A program made the translations under genes and the position numbers. A stretch of DNA of 64,000 bases from Bacillus sp. V3-13 (GTDB taxonomy: Bacteria > Bacillota > Bacilli > Bacillales > Cytobacillaceae), in contig NZ_PGUZ01000005.1 in assembly GCF_002860165.1 (NCBI RefSeq), positions 57,021 through 121,020 on the forward strand, given 5' to 3'. The number at the start of each line of letters is the position of its first letter. Position 1 is the first letter of the stretch. The notes beneath the pieces are model-generated. The model searched no databases. It had not been told where the DNA came from and was given only the letters and a program-made list of their open reading frames with translations. Below are positions 1 through 8,046 of the stretch, in pieces.

Positions 1-125
1 GCCAACCGGAATAAAGCTATAACCAAACCGATGATAAAGCCTAAGATAATGGCAATCGCAAATATATAAAGAGTCACTTGAAGGCCTTCTACTAAATATG
101 GAAAAACGGTAATAATCGTGTCCAT
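1..125 (-). CDS. Amino-acid ABC transporter permease, N-terminal part (runs off the window)
   Basis: Only the first 41 codons are in the window. They read [16 protein letters not shown] and then a hydrophobic segment rich in I, A, L and G, the usual opening of the His/Glu-type membrane permeases of polar amino-acid importers. The ATG at 123-125 is chosen because a GGAG motif lies 8 nt upstream. The gene is 63 nt downstream of the solute-binding protein gene on the same strand, so the pair should form one importer, with an ATPase gene expected beyond the window. Substrate cannot be told from this fragment. Confidence 0.85.
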   Translation of the reverse strand, partial: MDTIITVFPYLVEGLQVTLYIFAIAIILGFIIGLVIALFRL

Positions 126-140
126 CCATTCATCTCCTTT

Positions 141-168
141 CAAAAAGAAGGCGCGCAGTCAGCGCGCC
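141..168 (-). terminator. Intra-operon hairpin with T-rich tail between binding protein and permease
   Basis: Perfect 7-bp GC-only stem (GGCGCGC/GCGCGCC, 150-156 with 162-168) and a 5-nt loop, followed on the minus strand by CTTCTTTTTG. It has the form of an intrinsic terminator but lies just before the permease RBS. It probably causes partial termination, so that the binding protein is made in excess of the membrane components, or stabilises the upstream mRNA. Confidence 0.75.
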
Positions 169-188
169 ATGTTGTGTTCAAAAACGAT

Positions 189-971
189 CTATTCAGCAAG
201 GTATTTGTTTACAATCTCATCATACTTGCCGTTTTCTTTAAGCTCTGCAAGACCCTTGTTGATTTTTTCCAACAGATCTTGATTTTCGCCTTTTAACACA
301 GCAATTCCATATTTATCCCCATTTAAGCGGTCACCAACGATTTCCAATCCGAGATCGTCTTTGGCAATCGCATAGGCGATAACCGGATAATCTTCGATAA
401 GCACGTCAGCATTGCCGTTTGCGACCTCCTGGAACATAGCCGGGCTGTCATTAAATTGAACCACTTCAAAGCCTTTATCTGCAGCATTATCTGTGGCAAA
501 TTTTGCACCAGTCGTTCCTTTTTTAACGGCTACTTTTTTGCCTTTCAAGTCGTCAACTGAAGTGATGTCTTTGTTGCCTTTCTTCACAACCAATGTGAGC
601 CCGGCATCAAAATATGGCTCAGAGAAATCGACTACCTTTTTTCTTTCATCCGTGATGCTCATGCCGGCAATCGCAACATCGAGTTGATTTGCCTGCATCG
701 CAGGGATGATTCCGCCAAAATCCATAGGCTTTAATTCTATTTTAAAACCTTGGCTTTCAGCAATCGCATTGATCAGGTCAATATCGATTCCTTTGTATTC
801 TCCGCCTTCTTCAAACTCAAATGGAGGGTATGTTGTATCGATTCCAACCTTATAAACCTTTTCTTCCCCACTGCCTGATTCACCGCCTGAAGCCTTCTCT
901 TCTGTCGAACCACAGGCTGCCAACAAAAGGGTAAGTACCAAAAATAAACTAAACAGTTTGAACTTTTTCAT
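189..971 (-). CDS. Polar amino-acid ABC transporter substrate-binding lipoprotein
   Basis: 260 residues. A lipoprotein signal peptide ends in LLLAACGS, so Cys20 would be lipidated and the protein tethered outside the membrane. The mature part is a family-3 periplasmic-type binding protein: it opens with VGIDTTYPPFEF, contains DVAIAGMSITDERKK and DFSEPYFDAG, and ends with the typical helix KYDEIVNKYL. These motifs are shared by glutamine, arginine and cystine binders (GlnH, ArtP, TcyA types), so the exact substrate is not assignable. The start MKKFKLFS follows a GGGGG-rich RBS. It is the first gene of the importer operon and is separated from the permease by a terminator-like hairpin. Confidence 0.92.
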   Translation of the reverse strand: MKKFKLFSLFLVLTLLLAACGSTEEKASGGESGSGEEKVYKVGIDTTYPPFEFEEGGEYKGIDIDLINAIAESQGFKIELKPMDFGGIIPAMQANQLDVAIAGMSITDERKKVVDFSEPYFDAGLTLVVKKGNKDITSVDDLKGKKVAVKKGTTGAKFATDNAADKGFEVVQFNDSPAMFQEVANGNADVLIEDYPVIAYAIAKDDLGLEIVGDRLNGDKYGIAVLKGENQDLLEKINKGLAELKENGKYDEIVNKYLAE

Positions 972-1256
972 TTTAATCCCCCTCTAAAAAATGTTTTCTC
1001 TATAAAATTTAAGGCCAGCTAGTTATAAATATACCATTCCTATCATAATTTATAAACTTTAAAACACTTTATATATTTACCTTTGCTCCAAGTTTTTGGT
1101 TATTACTATACTATTCAAAAAGAAACCATTTCCTAAAATCTGTGTACCTTTGGATACATTTCCACGTTTGCCTTGTGCATCTAACTATTCCAGTTAAAGC
1201 TTTGGACATACCTTATTAAGGAGTTGGAATTTTATCCTTATTAGGAGGTGCAGGTA

Positions 1257-1508
1257 ATGTCGATATCACGTTATTACAATATGTGTAACCGGGGAATTGG
1301 AAGAGCTGTGCAAATTAGAACACATGACGGCCGTGTTCATCGGGGAATTATCGAGCGGGTCACTCCATCGAGAGTATTTCTTCGACCGTTTGGAAGGGGC
1401 CGGAGCTATGGAGGATTTGGTTATGGCGGCTTCGGCTTCGGCTTTGCCGCGGGGATTGCTTTAGCAGCGATTGCCGCAATAATTTTTATTCCGTTTTTCT
1501 GGTGGTAA
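1257..1508 (+). CDS. Small basic, glycine-rich protein with C-terminal membrane segment, unknown function
   Basis: 83 residues from the ATG at 1257. An upstream in-frame GTG at 1248 overlaps the TTAGGAGG ribosome binding site and is not a credible start. The N-terminal 40 residues (GRAVQIRTHDGRVHRGIIE, then RVFLRPF) look like a small beta-barrel of Sm-like or KOW-like pattern. A Gly/Tyr/Phe-rich linker follows (YGGFGYGGFGFGF), then a hydrophobic stretch (AAGIALAAIAAIIFIPFFWW) that ends the protein. I do not recognise a named family. The gene is monocistronic, closed by a very strong terminator. Confidence 0.7.
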   Translation: MSISRYYNMCNRGIGRAVQIRTHDGRVHRGIIERVTPSRVFLRPFGRGRSYGGFGYGGFGFGFAAGIALAAIAAIIFIPFFWW

Positions 1509-1532
1509 GCGAGGTCTGAAATCCCGATAAGC

Positions 1533-1577
1533 AAGGCGAAGAAACCTTCCCTGAGTTTCTTCGCCTTGGTTTTTTTA
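1533..1577 (+). terminator. Strong intrinsic terminator
   Basis: Perfect 13-bp stem (AAGGCGAAGAAAC with its complement at 1555-1567), 9-nt loop, followed by GGTTTTTTTA. It closes the small glycine-rich gene. Confidence 0.92.
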
Positions 1578-1776
1578 TCAACTTATATACCAATCTTCAA
1601 GTTCCCTGCTCCACCAGGGCTGTTTATTACTGTGAAAAGCAACAAAGATGCGGGTTCTTTATACACCTTAATCCTGCGCTCATTGGCGGATGCAGAACGA
1701 TATTTTCTTATTTTAATAGATTCTATCTTAATTTTGGATCCATTGTCCTAAATAAGCACTATATACCAGTCTCTTA

Positions 1777-1804
1777 TTGACATTTTTCAACATAATCATA
1801 CAAT
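1777..1804 (+). promoter_or_regulatory. SigA-type promoter for the coiled-coil/deacetylase pair
   Basis: TTGACA (1777-1782), 16-bp spacer, TACAAT (1799-1804). Transcription would start near 1811, leaving an untranslated leader of about 140 nt before the ATG at 1949. Between the upstream terminator and this promoter (1578-1776) I see no convincing gene. Confidence 0.65.
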
Positions 1805-1948
1805 AGAATCAGGATTATAATAGGTTTTTTGTCGTAATTTGGTATACAAAAAAGAAATAGACTTACTTTAGCAGAGGTTATTTTTACCCCCTTTCACCAT
1901 TCTTAATAGACAGGAATTTTGCTTTATATTAATGGAGGAGTTGAAGTT

Positions 1949-2689
1949 ATGAGCAAGGATACAAAAAATAAATCAATGGGTTGGTTTAAAGGAGTCCTTT
2001 CCGGTCAAAACGAAATAGAATCAGGCCATAAAGAGGTGGAAGCTCCACCCGAAACAGTGGAGATGCTGATTGATAATGCCGAAAAAATTGAGTCAATCGA
2101 TAGCCCTGTCAATAAGCAGTTTTTCCAAAAAGACAATCAGGATAAAGTTTCCCTGGATTTGATTGTTTCAGTCGAAAATATGCTGAAGGACCGGCAATTA
2201 ATTCTTTATAAAAAGAAAGGCCTGGAGGAGCAATTATATAATGCTAATGAAATGATTCGCCGCCTAAAGCATGATGACGTAAAAAAAGAGCAGCTTTTGC
2301 AGGAAAAAAACAAGGAAATTAGTGTTCTTGAAGGTAAACTCACCAATAAACAAATGAGCTATGATCAGCTTCTCGAAGATTACAAAGACTATCAAACTAC
2401 TTCAAATAATGAGTTTGAAAAAATGACAAACCAATTGGAAAAAGAAATGATTAAATACGCGAAGCTCAGTGAAGAATCGACCAACACTCAATATCAAAAC
2501 ATGTTAAAAATCAAAGAGCTTGAAGAGCGGGTCAGGAATCTGGAAGTAGAAAACCAGAATTACATGGAGCAATACGAAAGAATCGTTGAGGAAAAAACAG
2601 AGTTAATGCAGACGATTAATGATTTCACAGAACGGATGTCGATCTCTTTTTCGGCAAAGACTGCGGCTTCTTCTACTCCATCCGAGTAA
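1949..2689 (+). CDS. Cytoplasmic coiled-coil protein, unknown function
   Basis: 246 residues from the ATG at 1949, which sits 8 nt after GGAGGAG. The ORF runs 10 codons further upstream, but those codons contain the RBS. There is no signal peptide or membrane segment. Roughly residues 70-235 are an almost uninterrupted run of Glu/Lys/Gln/Leu heptads (for example LEERVRNLEVENQNYMEQY), predicting a long parallel coiled coil. The C-terminus is a short Ser/Thr/Ala tail. The deacetylase gene begins 46 nt downstream on the same strand, so the two may be co-transcribed and functionally linked. That link is inference only; no family is recognised. Confidence 0.75.
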   Translation: MSKDTKNKSMGWFKGVLSGQNEIESGHKEVEAPPETVEMLIDNAEKIESIDSPVNKQFFQKDNQDKVSLDLIVSVENMLKDRQLILYKKKGLEEQLYNANEMIRRLKHDDVKKEQLLQEKNKEISVLEGKLTNKQMSYDQLLEDYKDYQTTSNNEFEKMTNQLEKEMIKYAKLSEESTNTQYQNMLKIKELEERVRNLEVENQNYMEQYERIVEEKTELMQTINDFTERMSISFSAKTAASSTPSE

Positions 2690-2735
2690 TCCGGCAGCAA
2701 TATAAATACTCATGATTGGAGCAAAGGGGGCAGCC

Positions 2736-3962
2736 ATGTCAGTCTATCAGGAAAGACTGCTTGAATTATCATCCATCGAGCGGGCGTTTGATAAATCATT
2801 TTTTCATATAAAATTGACATTTGAGCAGGAAGTCGAACTACTGTGGGAAGTAGATGATGATACTGCCGGGAGTTTGAAAGCAATTGCTGCTTTCGAACCT
2901 AACTATAAATATAGATTATCGTTACAGAGTTTTTGGGATGCATCGAGACAACAAAATATAAGTTTTTTAACAAAAACATATCGTGATCACAGTGATCGGT
3001 TGCCATTTTCTTGTTCGAAAGAGTATGTGAACGCCTTAGAATCTATTAAACAAATACAGCAAATAAGCAAAATTCAAGCTTTACCATTCTTATCTATGAA
3101 TATGCCGTTTAATGGTTTAAATCAACAACAGCCAGAGGTAACATCCCGCCGTGATAACCATAAGCTCGGTTGGATGGCTGTAGCCGTGATCAGTGTCATG
3201 TCGACGATTCTGTTAGGATATTCAGGCCATTCTTTTACAAGTGAGACAACGAGTTCCGAAAAAACAATGGTAAAAGTGGAAAATGTCGATAAAGAGGCCG
3301 TTGTGAAGCAGGAAGAAACAGAAGCTGCACCGTTCATTCCCCGGGAGGAAAACGATGTTGTCAATCAATCTGCTTTTCCTGTTATCGACCTAAATGAGGT
3401 TATATCCTACAGCATTCCGGAAGGGTCCGTTGCTCTTACTTTCGATGACGGCCCTTCTAAATATTCAGTGGAAATTGTAAATATTTTAAAGAAATATCAG
3501 ATTGGCGGTACTTTCTTCTTTACGGGCCTGAATGTGAAAAAATATCCCGAATCCGTCCAGTATGCCAAGTCGAATGGTTACGCGATCGGCAGCCATTCTA
3601 TGACCCATCCAAATTTCGCGAATCTCCCACCGGAAATGCAGGAAAGCGAATTACTGCAAGCCAACCAATTGATCGCAGAGGTTATCGGTGAAAAAATCGA
3701 TCTCTTTAGACCTCCGTATGGTGCTAACAATGCAGCAACAATCGATTTAATGACTAAACACCAACAAAAAATGGTCCTATGGAATAAAGATACCGAAGAT
3801 TGGAAAGGGCGCAGTTCAGAGGAAATCTTTCATTATGTACTGAGCTCCCAGGCATCCGGCTCTATCATTCTTCTCCACGAATCGCAATCGGTTATCGAAG
3901 CGTTGCCGCAGATTATTGAGTACTTGCAAGGGCAAGGGTTACAAATTGTCAGTTTAAATTAG
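2736..3962 (+). CDS. Membrane-anchored polysaccharide deacetylase (NodB/CE4 domain)
   Basis: 408 residues from the ATG at 2736, 5 nt after AAAGGGGG; eight further upstream codons are open but badly placed. The N-terminal 130 residues are cytoplasmic and not recognised. One membrane segment (LGWMAVAVISVMSTILLG) follows, then an acidic linker and a C-terminal NodB domain. All CE4 motifs are visible: TFDDGP (catalytic base and metal Asp, about residue 235), SHSMTH (metal-binding His pair), RPPYGA, a WNKDTEDW segment and ILLHES (catalytic His). CE4 enzymes remove acetyl groups from peptidoglycan or other cell-wall sugars, so it should act on the outer face of the membrane. The N-terminal extension is unusual for the family. 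Confidence 0.9.
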   Translation: MSVYQERLLELSSIERAFDKSFFHIKLTFEQEVELLWEVDDDTAGSLKAIAAFEPNYKYRLSLQSFWDASRQQNISFLTKTYRDHSDRLPFSCSKEYVNALESIKQIQQISKIQALPFLSMNMPFNGLNQQQPEVTSRRDNHKLGWMAVAVISVMSTILLGYSGHSFTSETTSSEKTMVKVENVDKEAVVKQEETEAAPFIPREENDVVNQSAFPVIDLNEVISYSIPEGSVALTFDDGPSKYSVEIVNILKKYQIGGTFFFTGLNVKKYPESVQYAKSNGYAIGSHSMTHPNFANLPPEMQESELLQANQLIAEVIGEKIDLFRPPYGANNAATIDLMTKHQQKMVLWNKDTEDWKGRSSEEIFHYVLSSQASGSIILLHESQSVIEALPQIIEYLQGQGLQIVSLN

Positions 3963-3992
3963 CATTTGCTATTAAGCTGGCAAATGTTTTTT
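3963..3992 (+). terminator. Intrinsic terminator after the deacetylase
   Basis: CATTTGC directly after the stop codon, 10-nt loop, GCAAATG, then TTTTTT. Seven-bp stem. Confidence 0.75.
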
Positions 3993-4058
3993 CATTTTCC
4001 CGGCTTTCGTATTCTATTGCTGGTTTAAATCATAATCTTAAACGGATAAGAGGCTTAT

Positions 4059-4109
4059 AAAAAAAGCAGCTTGACAGAGAAAGAACCCCTTCATCAAGCT
4101 GCTTTTTTT
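4059..4109. terminator. Bidirectional terminator between convergent units
   Basis: Sixteen-bp perfect arms (seven A then GCAGCTTGA, pairing with TCAAGCTGC then seven T) give a T-tract on both strands. It separates the plus-strand deacetylase unit from the minus-strand LXG operon. Confidence 0.9.
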
Positions 4110-4163
4110 ATGTTTTTAGCTTACTTAAGGTGTTGCGAAAAGAGAATTTATTATAGGACAATA

Positions 4164-4203
4164 AAAACCCAAACTCTCTTATTGCCAGAAAAGTTTGGGT
4201 TTT
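4164..4203 (-). terminator. Terminator at the end of the LXG/immunity operon
   Basis: Twelve-bp perfect stem (AAAACCCAAACT at 4164-4175 with AGTTTGGGTTTT at 4192-4203), giving a T-rich tail on the minus strand just after the last immunity copy. Confidence 0.85.
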
Positions 4204-4218
4204 GATTATAATTTACGA

Positions 4219-4551
4219 TTATGTTGTTGTTTCAATTAACCTTAATAAGTAATCCAAAATGTCATACACAATCATTGCAGCGATTGTGTAAAGTACCATG
4301 AACCCAAGCAAATAAATGCGTTTTAATAAAAAATTATGATGATCAACCCGTTTCCCGGCCCAATAGGCTATGCCCATGAAAGTTATCGTAAATCCATTTA
4401 TGATTTTCGCAAATCAATGATGATTTGGATTAGGTATGATACTCCATTCATACCACTCTATCATAATACGGCCTAATATAAGGATCGCACCAAAATACGC
4501 CGCTTGGGTGCCTAGTATAACTAGAATTGCAATGCGTACTAATTCTGTCAT
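4219..4551 (-). pseudogene. Third tandem copy of the small membrane (immunity-like) gene, internal opal stop
   Basis: The reading frame begins MTELVRIAILVIL and matches the intact copy at 4596-4928 along its whole 110-codon length, including a stretch of about 60 nt that is identical. At 4414-4416 the codon for the Trp in the PNNHW segment of the intact copy is TGA, so translation would stop after about 45 residues. The rest (GFTITFMGIAYWAGK, then the last hydrophobic segment) is intact in frame. This is a recent duplicate disabled by a single substitution, unless the stop is read through. Confidence 0.85.
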
Positions 4552-4595
4552 GAGGGCTCCTGTTTTTGAAAATAAGAAGAACGAATACTCTTTAA

Positions 4596-4928
4596 TTAAG
4601 TTATTCTTTCAATTACCCTTAATAAGTAATCGAGAATGTCATACACAATCATCGCAGCAATGGCATAGATTAAAGCATAACCGAGCAAATAAATGCGTTT
4701 TAATAAAAAATTATGATGATCAACCCGTTTCCCGGCCCAATAAGCTATTCCCATAAATGTTGCCGTAAATCCATTAATAATTTTTGGAAACCAGTGATTA
4801 TTTGGATTAGGGAGAATGCTCCATTCATACCATTCAATCATAGTACGACTTAATACAAGGATAGCTAAGAAATAACCGCCTTGAGTACATAATATAACCA
4901 GGATTGCAATGCGTACTAACTCTGTCAT
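4596..4928 (-). CDS. Small membrane protein, probable immunity protein of the LXG toxin (intact copy)
   Basis: 110 residues from the ATG at 4926-4928, preceded by AAAGGAG at proper spacing; a further-upstream ATG overlaps the RBS. There are three hydrophobic segments: residues about 6-30 (IAILVILCTQGGYFLAILV), a shorter one around FTATFMGIAYWAG, and about 80-102 (YLLGYALIYAIAAMIVYDIL). A conserved amphipathic stretch reads ESTMIEWYEW-like MIEWYEWSILPNP between the first two. It sits at the end of an LXG toxin operon whose toxin has a glycine-zipper C-terminus. A membrane immunity protein is what one expects against a pore-forming LXG toxin. The role is inferred from position; I know no named family for it. 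Confidence 0.75.
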   Translation of the reverse strand: MTELVRIAILVILCTQGGYFLAILVLSRTMIEWYEWSILPNPNNHWFPKIINGFTATFMGIAYWAGKRVDHHNFLLKRIYLLGYALIYAIAAMIVYDILDYLLRVIERIT

Positions 4929-4974
4929 AATGACTCCTTTTTTGAACATAAAAAGAACAAATAATGTTTTATTA

Positions 4975-5303
4975 TTATATTACTCTCTCTACTACTGTCA
5001 ACAGATAATCGACAATATGATAGACAATCATAGCCGCCCCTATATAAAGAACAAAATATCCAAGTAAGAAAATACGCTTCATAATCCAATTCCGATTACT
5101 TACTTTTAAACCTGCCCGATAAGCAACCCCAAAAACAAGAGAGTACAAACATTAACAATCTTCTGGAAAGCATTTTTTGGGTTTTGAAAAGTACTCCATT
5201 CATACCAATCCATCATGGTTTTATATAACAGGAAAATACTAGCCATATAGGCTGCTTGTGATGTCAGCATAACTAAAATGGCGATCCGAATCAGCTCTGT
5301 CAT
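4975..5303 (-). pseudogene. First tandem copy of the immunity-like gene, frameshifted
   Basis: It starts MTELIRIAILVML, 21 nt after the 276-residue gene, and is the most diverged of the three copies. The frame breaks near 5127-5135 at a CCCC/AAAAA homopolymer pair (FLGLLIGQV then stop). Adding one base restores FGVAYRAG followed by KRIFLLGYFVLYIG and a last segment ending YLLTVVERVI at 4975, parallel to the intact copy. It is either truly truncated to 65 residues or a homopolymer sequencing error. Copies start 375-377 bp apart, so the array arose by tandem duplication. Confidence 0.8.
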
Positions 5304-5323
5304 AGTATTTCGTTCTTGATAAC

Positions 5324-6154
5324 TTACTTACTGTTAGCGACAGAATTATATGCTTTGATTAATTGACTTGAAAAGGTTTGAACACCTTCCAGTATCTCCT
5401 GCCACTTTTCTTTATCTGCTAGCTGGATGTTAACTGGTTGTTCTTTTTCTTTTTCGTATTCTGTTAACCAAACACCCTTTCCAGCTTGAAAGAAAAAAAC
5501 TAAGTTTTCCAAGGAAAGCTGACGTGACTCACCAATTGAAAATACCGATATATTCTCCATCTGATGGTTATGTGCCGTCAAATCATCTAGAAAAAATTCA
5601 AATGACTCCTTTTCATTTTGGTTTCCTTTGAAACTTTTCTCAACCTTTTTTTGCTTTTGGGGATTGCTTAAAAGGTCAAAAGATTTGTCTGTTAAATTAA
5701 AAGAAAGACGTTCTTTGTTTCCCTCCGGAAAAGAGAAAGAATAAAAGTCAGCCAAAGACCCAGGAATTTCACTTTCTTTCATAAAAGCAAACTCATGAAT
5801 GATTTCATCATCAACAAAATGATATAGCCAAGTATCATCTTCTACGTAATGAAAAATTAATGCAGCTTTCTTTTTACCGTTTGTGGCACGTACCATATAT
5901 TTGCTATTTGCATATATTTCAAGAAAAGACATGGTGTCTTCATTTATCGGATTCAATCCCAGCTGATGTTGTAGCTCATCCCATATCCCTTTCATCCTCA
6001 GTTGGTTCACGGTTGTTTTAAAAATGGCCTCTAGTTCGCTGGCTCCTTTGGGCTTGATGGAATTATGTATTAACTCTCTGGCTTCATCTGAGAAATCTGC
6101 TGAACTTAAAAGAATGGTTAGTTCTTCTGTAGTCATTGTTATTATATGATCCAA
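5324..6154 (-). CDS. 276-residue protein of the LXG operon, unknown (possible secretion adaptor)
   Basis: The TTG at 6154 is the best start: GGGGGAGG lies 8 nt upstream, whereas the ATG six codons later is too far from it. The protein is soluble, with no signal peptide or membrane span. It opens with MTTEELTILLSSADFSDEAREL, a helical segment, and ends in an amphipathic helix. The middle is mixed alpha/beta with many aromatic residues. It lies between the toxin (16 nt away) and the immunity copies. The N-terminus recalls EspG-like or other type VII secretion chaperones that bind a substrate before export, but this is a weak resemblance. It could equally be a second, cytoplasmic immunity protein. 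Confidence 0.7.
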   Translation of the reverse strand: MDHIITMTTEELTILLSSADFSDEARELIHNSIKPKGASELEAIFKTTVNQLRMKGIWDELQHQLGLNPINEDTMSFLEIYANSKYMVRATNGKKKAALIFHYVEDDTWLYHFVDDEIIHEFAFMKESEIPGSLADFYSFSFPEGNKERLSFNLTDKSFDLLSNPQKQKKVEKSFKGNQNEKESFEFFLDDLTAHNHQMENISVFSIGESRQLSLENLVFFFQAGKGVWLTEYEKEKEQPVNIQLADKEKWQEILEGVQTFSSQLIKAYNSVANSK

Positions 6155-6169
6155 TGAAAAGACCTCCCC

Positions 6170-7762
6170 CTATTTAAACCAGGAGCCAATAGATTTAAAG
6201 GTTTCTCCTGCCTTATCTTTTAAATTCGAACCAAACTTTACAGCAGCATCTACTGCGTCTCCCCCTACTTCTTTAATCTTATCACCATATCTGCTACTAA
6301 GCCCAGCACCAATCAAAGCGCCTACAGCACCCCCCACTACAATTCCAACCGGACCCCCAAAGCTTCCAATAGCTGCTCCAACTTTTGCACCCGCTGCAGT
6401 TGCCAAAAAGTCCACACCTACACCAGTTACCGCACGTCCAGCCTTATTCGCAACTGACTTATCAGCGTTAGCCGGGTCTGTAAACTCCTGTGTATTAGAT
6501 ATCACAGTAATTGCGTTCCCAACGATCGGAATACCCCTTGCAACCTTGCTCATTCCTTTTGCATCAGCCAGATTACTTGCCAAATCTTTCACACCGAATT
6601 TGGCCCGTTCGGAGGTAATTGTTAGCTGCTTTGCTAAAGTTTCTGCACCAGTTTTATTTTTAGCAAATCCAAAGGTATGCTTTAAAAAGCTGGACGGGTT
6701 TGGATATCCTTTTAAAAATTGGGCAACTTCTTTTAGTAATTTATTTTGTGGCAGGGGGCCACTTTGAAAATTGTGAACCATTTTCGCTAAACGACTTGCA
6801 TATCCTGAAGAAGCTTTCCATGAATCTTTCGCTCTAACCGTAAAGGAATAATTACGCTTAAAGCGATCGATTAATGTCGGTTTTCCAATTGGATAATGGA
6901 TTTCCAATTGCCTTGAAAGCAACGTATAATACGCGGCAAAAGCGAATCTTGACCCTACAAACAGGTTGTCGCCCCAGTCCATTTTTTCTTTAATTTCGCT
7001 AAAATAGTCCAATATTTTGTGGGCAATAGAAGTGTAGAGATTCCTGGACAATTCATCTCGTATTTCCGGAGATAAGAATTCTTCAGCCCTGACCAGCAAA
7101 GTAGAATGCAATTGCTCATACCACTCATGCTTATTTAAACTGCCGCTTTCATATCCGGCGAGGGAAAATCCCTTTGCATTAATAGCATTTGTGAGCTTTT
7201 CAATGTAATTCTTTAGAATGACTACATCTTTTTGAATGGTTGAAAGAGCCTGCAATTGTTGTTGATCAAATTCTTTCAGTTTTTCAGCTGTTTCCCTTCC
7301 TTTAGTTAATCCAGCTTGAATGCCATCAAGAACCTGTGTATCCTGTAAGGCTGGCAGATGGACAATGTCGGAAACCGTATTTGATTGTCGATTAATTTGA
7401 TCTACTATTTCTGTGATATTGGAACGAAGTATTTGCAATGATGAGGTAAGTTCATGTTCTAAAAATGAGGTCTCAATATAAGCAGATCCAGATGAGTCGA
7501 AGCTGTTGCGCATGTTTTGATAATGATCCAAAAATGAAAGAATTTGCGTAACGGTTGCTTCGTAAAATAGCAATAACGGTTGATGACTTTCCCGGTAAAA
7601 TAATTTAATGGCAGTTCCGCCGTCACCAGTTAATGCTTTGTCCAATGTCGAAAGACGAGTAACTTTATCATATACCAATTTCATATCTTGTTGTTGAGCA
7701 AGAAGATATTGACGTATGGAAGAAACCCAATTATCCAATTGCCGGGCATGCAATATTGTCAT
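6170..7762 (-). CDS. LXG-domain polymorphic toxin with glycine-zipper C-terminus
   Basis: 530 residues. The N-terminal ~215 residues are a helical LXG domain (LDNWVSSIRQYLLAQQQDMK at residue 9 onward), the type VII secretion targeting module of Bacillota antibacterial toxins. The middle part is helical and not recognised. Residues about 442-491 are a hydrophobic Gly/Ala-rich stretch with repeated GxxxG spacing (GAKVGAAIGSFGG, GGAVGALIGAG), followed by a lysine-rich amphipathic tail ending GSWFK. No nuclease, NADase or other catalytic signature is visible, so a membrane-inserting, pore-forming activity is inferred, as reported for glycine-zipper LXG toxins such as streptococcal TelE. Its ATG overlaps the stop of the upstream helper gene (ATGA). 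Confidence 0.85.
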   Translation of the reverse strand: MTILHARQLDNWVSSIRQYLLAQQQDMKLVYDKVTRLSTLDKALTGDGGTAIKLFYRESHQPLLLFYEATVTQILSFLDHYQNMRNSFDSSGSAYIETSFLEHELTSSLQILRSNITEIVDQINRQSNTVSDIVHLPALQDTQVLDGIQAGLTKGRETAEKLKEFDQQQLQALSTIQKDVVILKNYIEKLTNAINAKGFSLAGYESGSLNKHEWYEQLHSTLLVRAEEFLSPEIRDELSRNLYTSIAHKILDYFSEIKEKMDWGDNLFVGSRFAFAAYYTLLSRQLEIHYPIGKPTLIDRFKRNYSFTVRAKDSWKASSGYASRLAKMVHNFQSGPLPQNKLLKEVAQFLKGYPNPSSFLKHTFGFAKNKTGAETLAKQLTITSERAKFGVKDLASNLADAKGMSKVARGIPIVGNAITVISNTQEFTDPANADKSVANKAGRAVTGVGVDFLATAAGAKVGAAIGSFGGPVGIVVGGAVGALIGAGLSSRYGDKIKEVGGDAVDAAVKFGSNLKDKAGETFKSIGSWFK

Positions 7763-8046
7763 TTGCTTTCCCCTTTTCTTATGCCTGATGCTGCCTGTTG
7801 ATCGGTTTCTCTGACTGATTCAATCAAAGAGGTTGTCTTATCAAGATTATCCGTTAAAATATTTTGGTAACTAATCATCGCTTTTGTTAATTCCTGCATT
7901 AAAGATTTCAGCTCTGAAAGGGAGGTTAACTGATTTCTCCCCTCATCCACATTGGGCAGATCCGTTTTTACCAATTGTATAGCGGACGTAGTTTGCGAGA
8001 TTGCCCCTGTGACTTCTGAATATTCAATCCTAATTTCCTTACTCAC
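7759..8046 (-). CDS. Small helical LXG-operon helper (YwqI/DUF5344-like)
   Basis: 95 residues, all helical, with no signal peptide: IRIEYSEVTGAISQTTSAI, then ELKSLMQELTKAM. Size and position match YwqI-type (DUF5344) proteins, which sit between the DUF5082 gene and the LXG toxin gene in Bacillus operons such as ywqHIJK. Such WXG100-like helpers bind the LXG domain and are needed for export through the type VII (Yuk/Ess) secretion machine. It overlaps the upstream gene by 8 nt and the toxin gene by 4 nt, indicating translational coupling. Confidence 0.8.
   Translation of the reverse strand: MSKEIRIEYSEVTGAISQTTSAIQLVKTDLPNVDEGRNQLTSLSELKSLMQELTKAMISYQNILTDNLDKTTSLIESVRETDQQAASGIRKGESK

Noticed and set aside
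1566..1751. 61-codon plus-strand ORF
   Set aside because: It begins inside the terminator of the preceding gene, has no RBS, and its composition is not coding-like.
4436..4756. 106-codon plus-strand ORF
   Set aside because: It is antisense to two of the duplicated immunity-like genes; the openness comes from the opposite strand.
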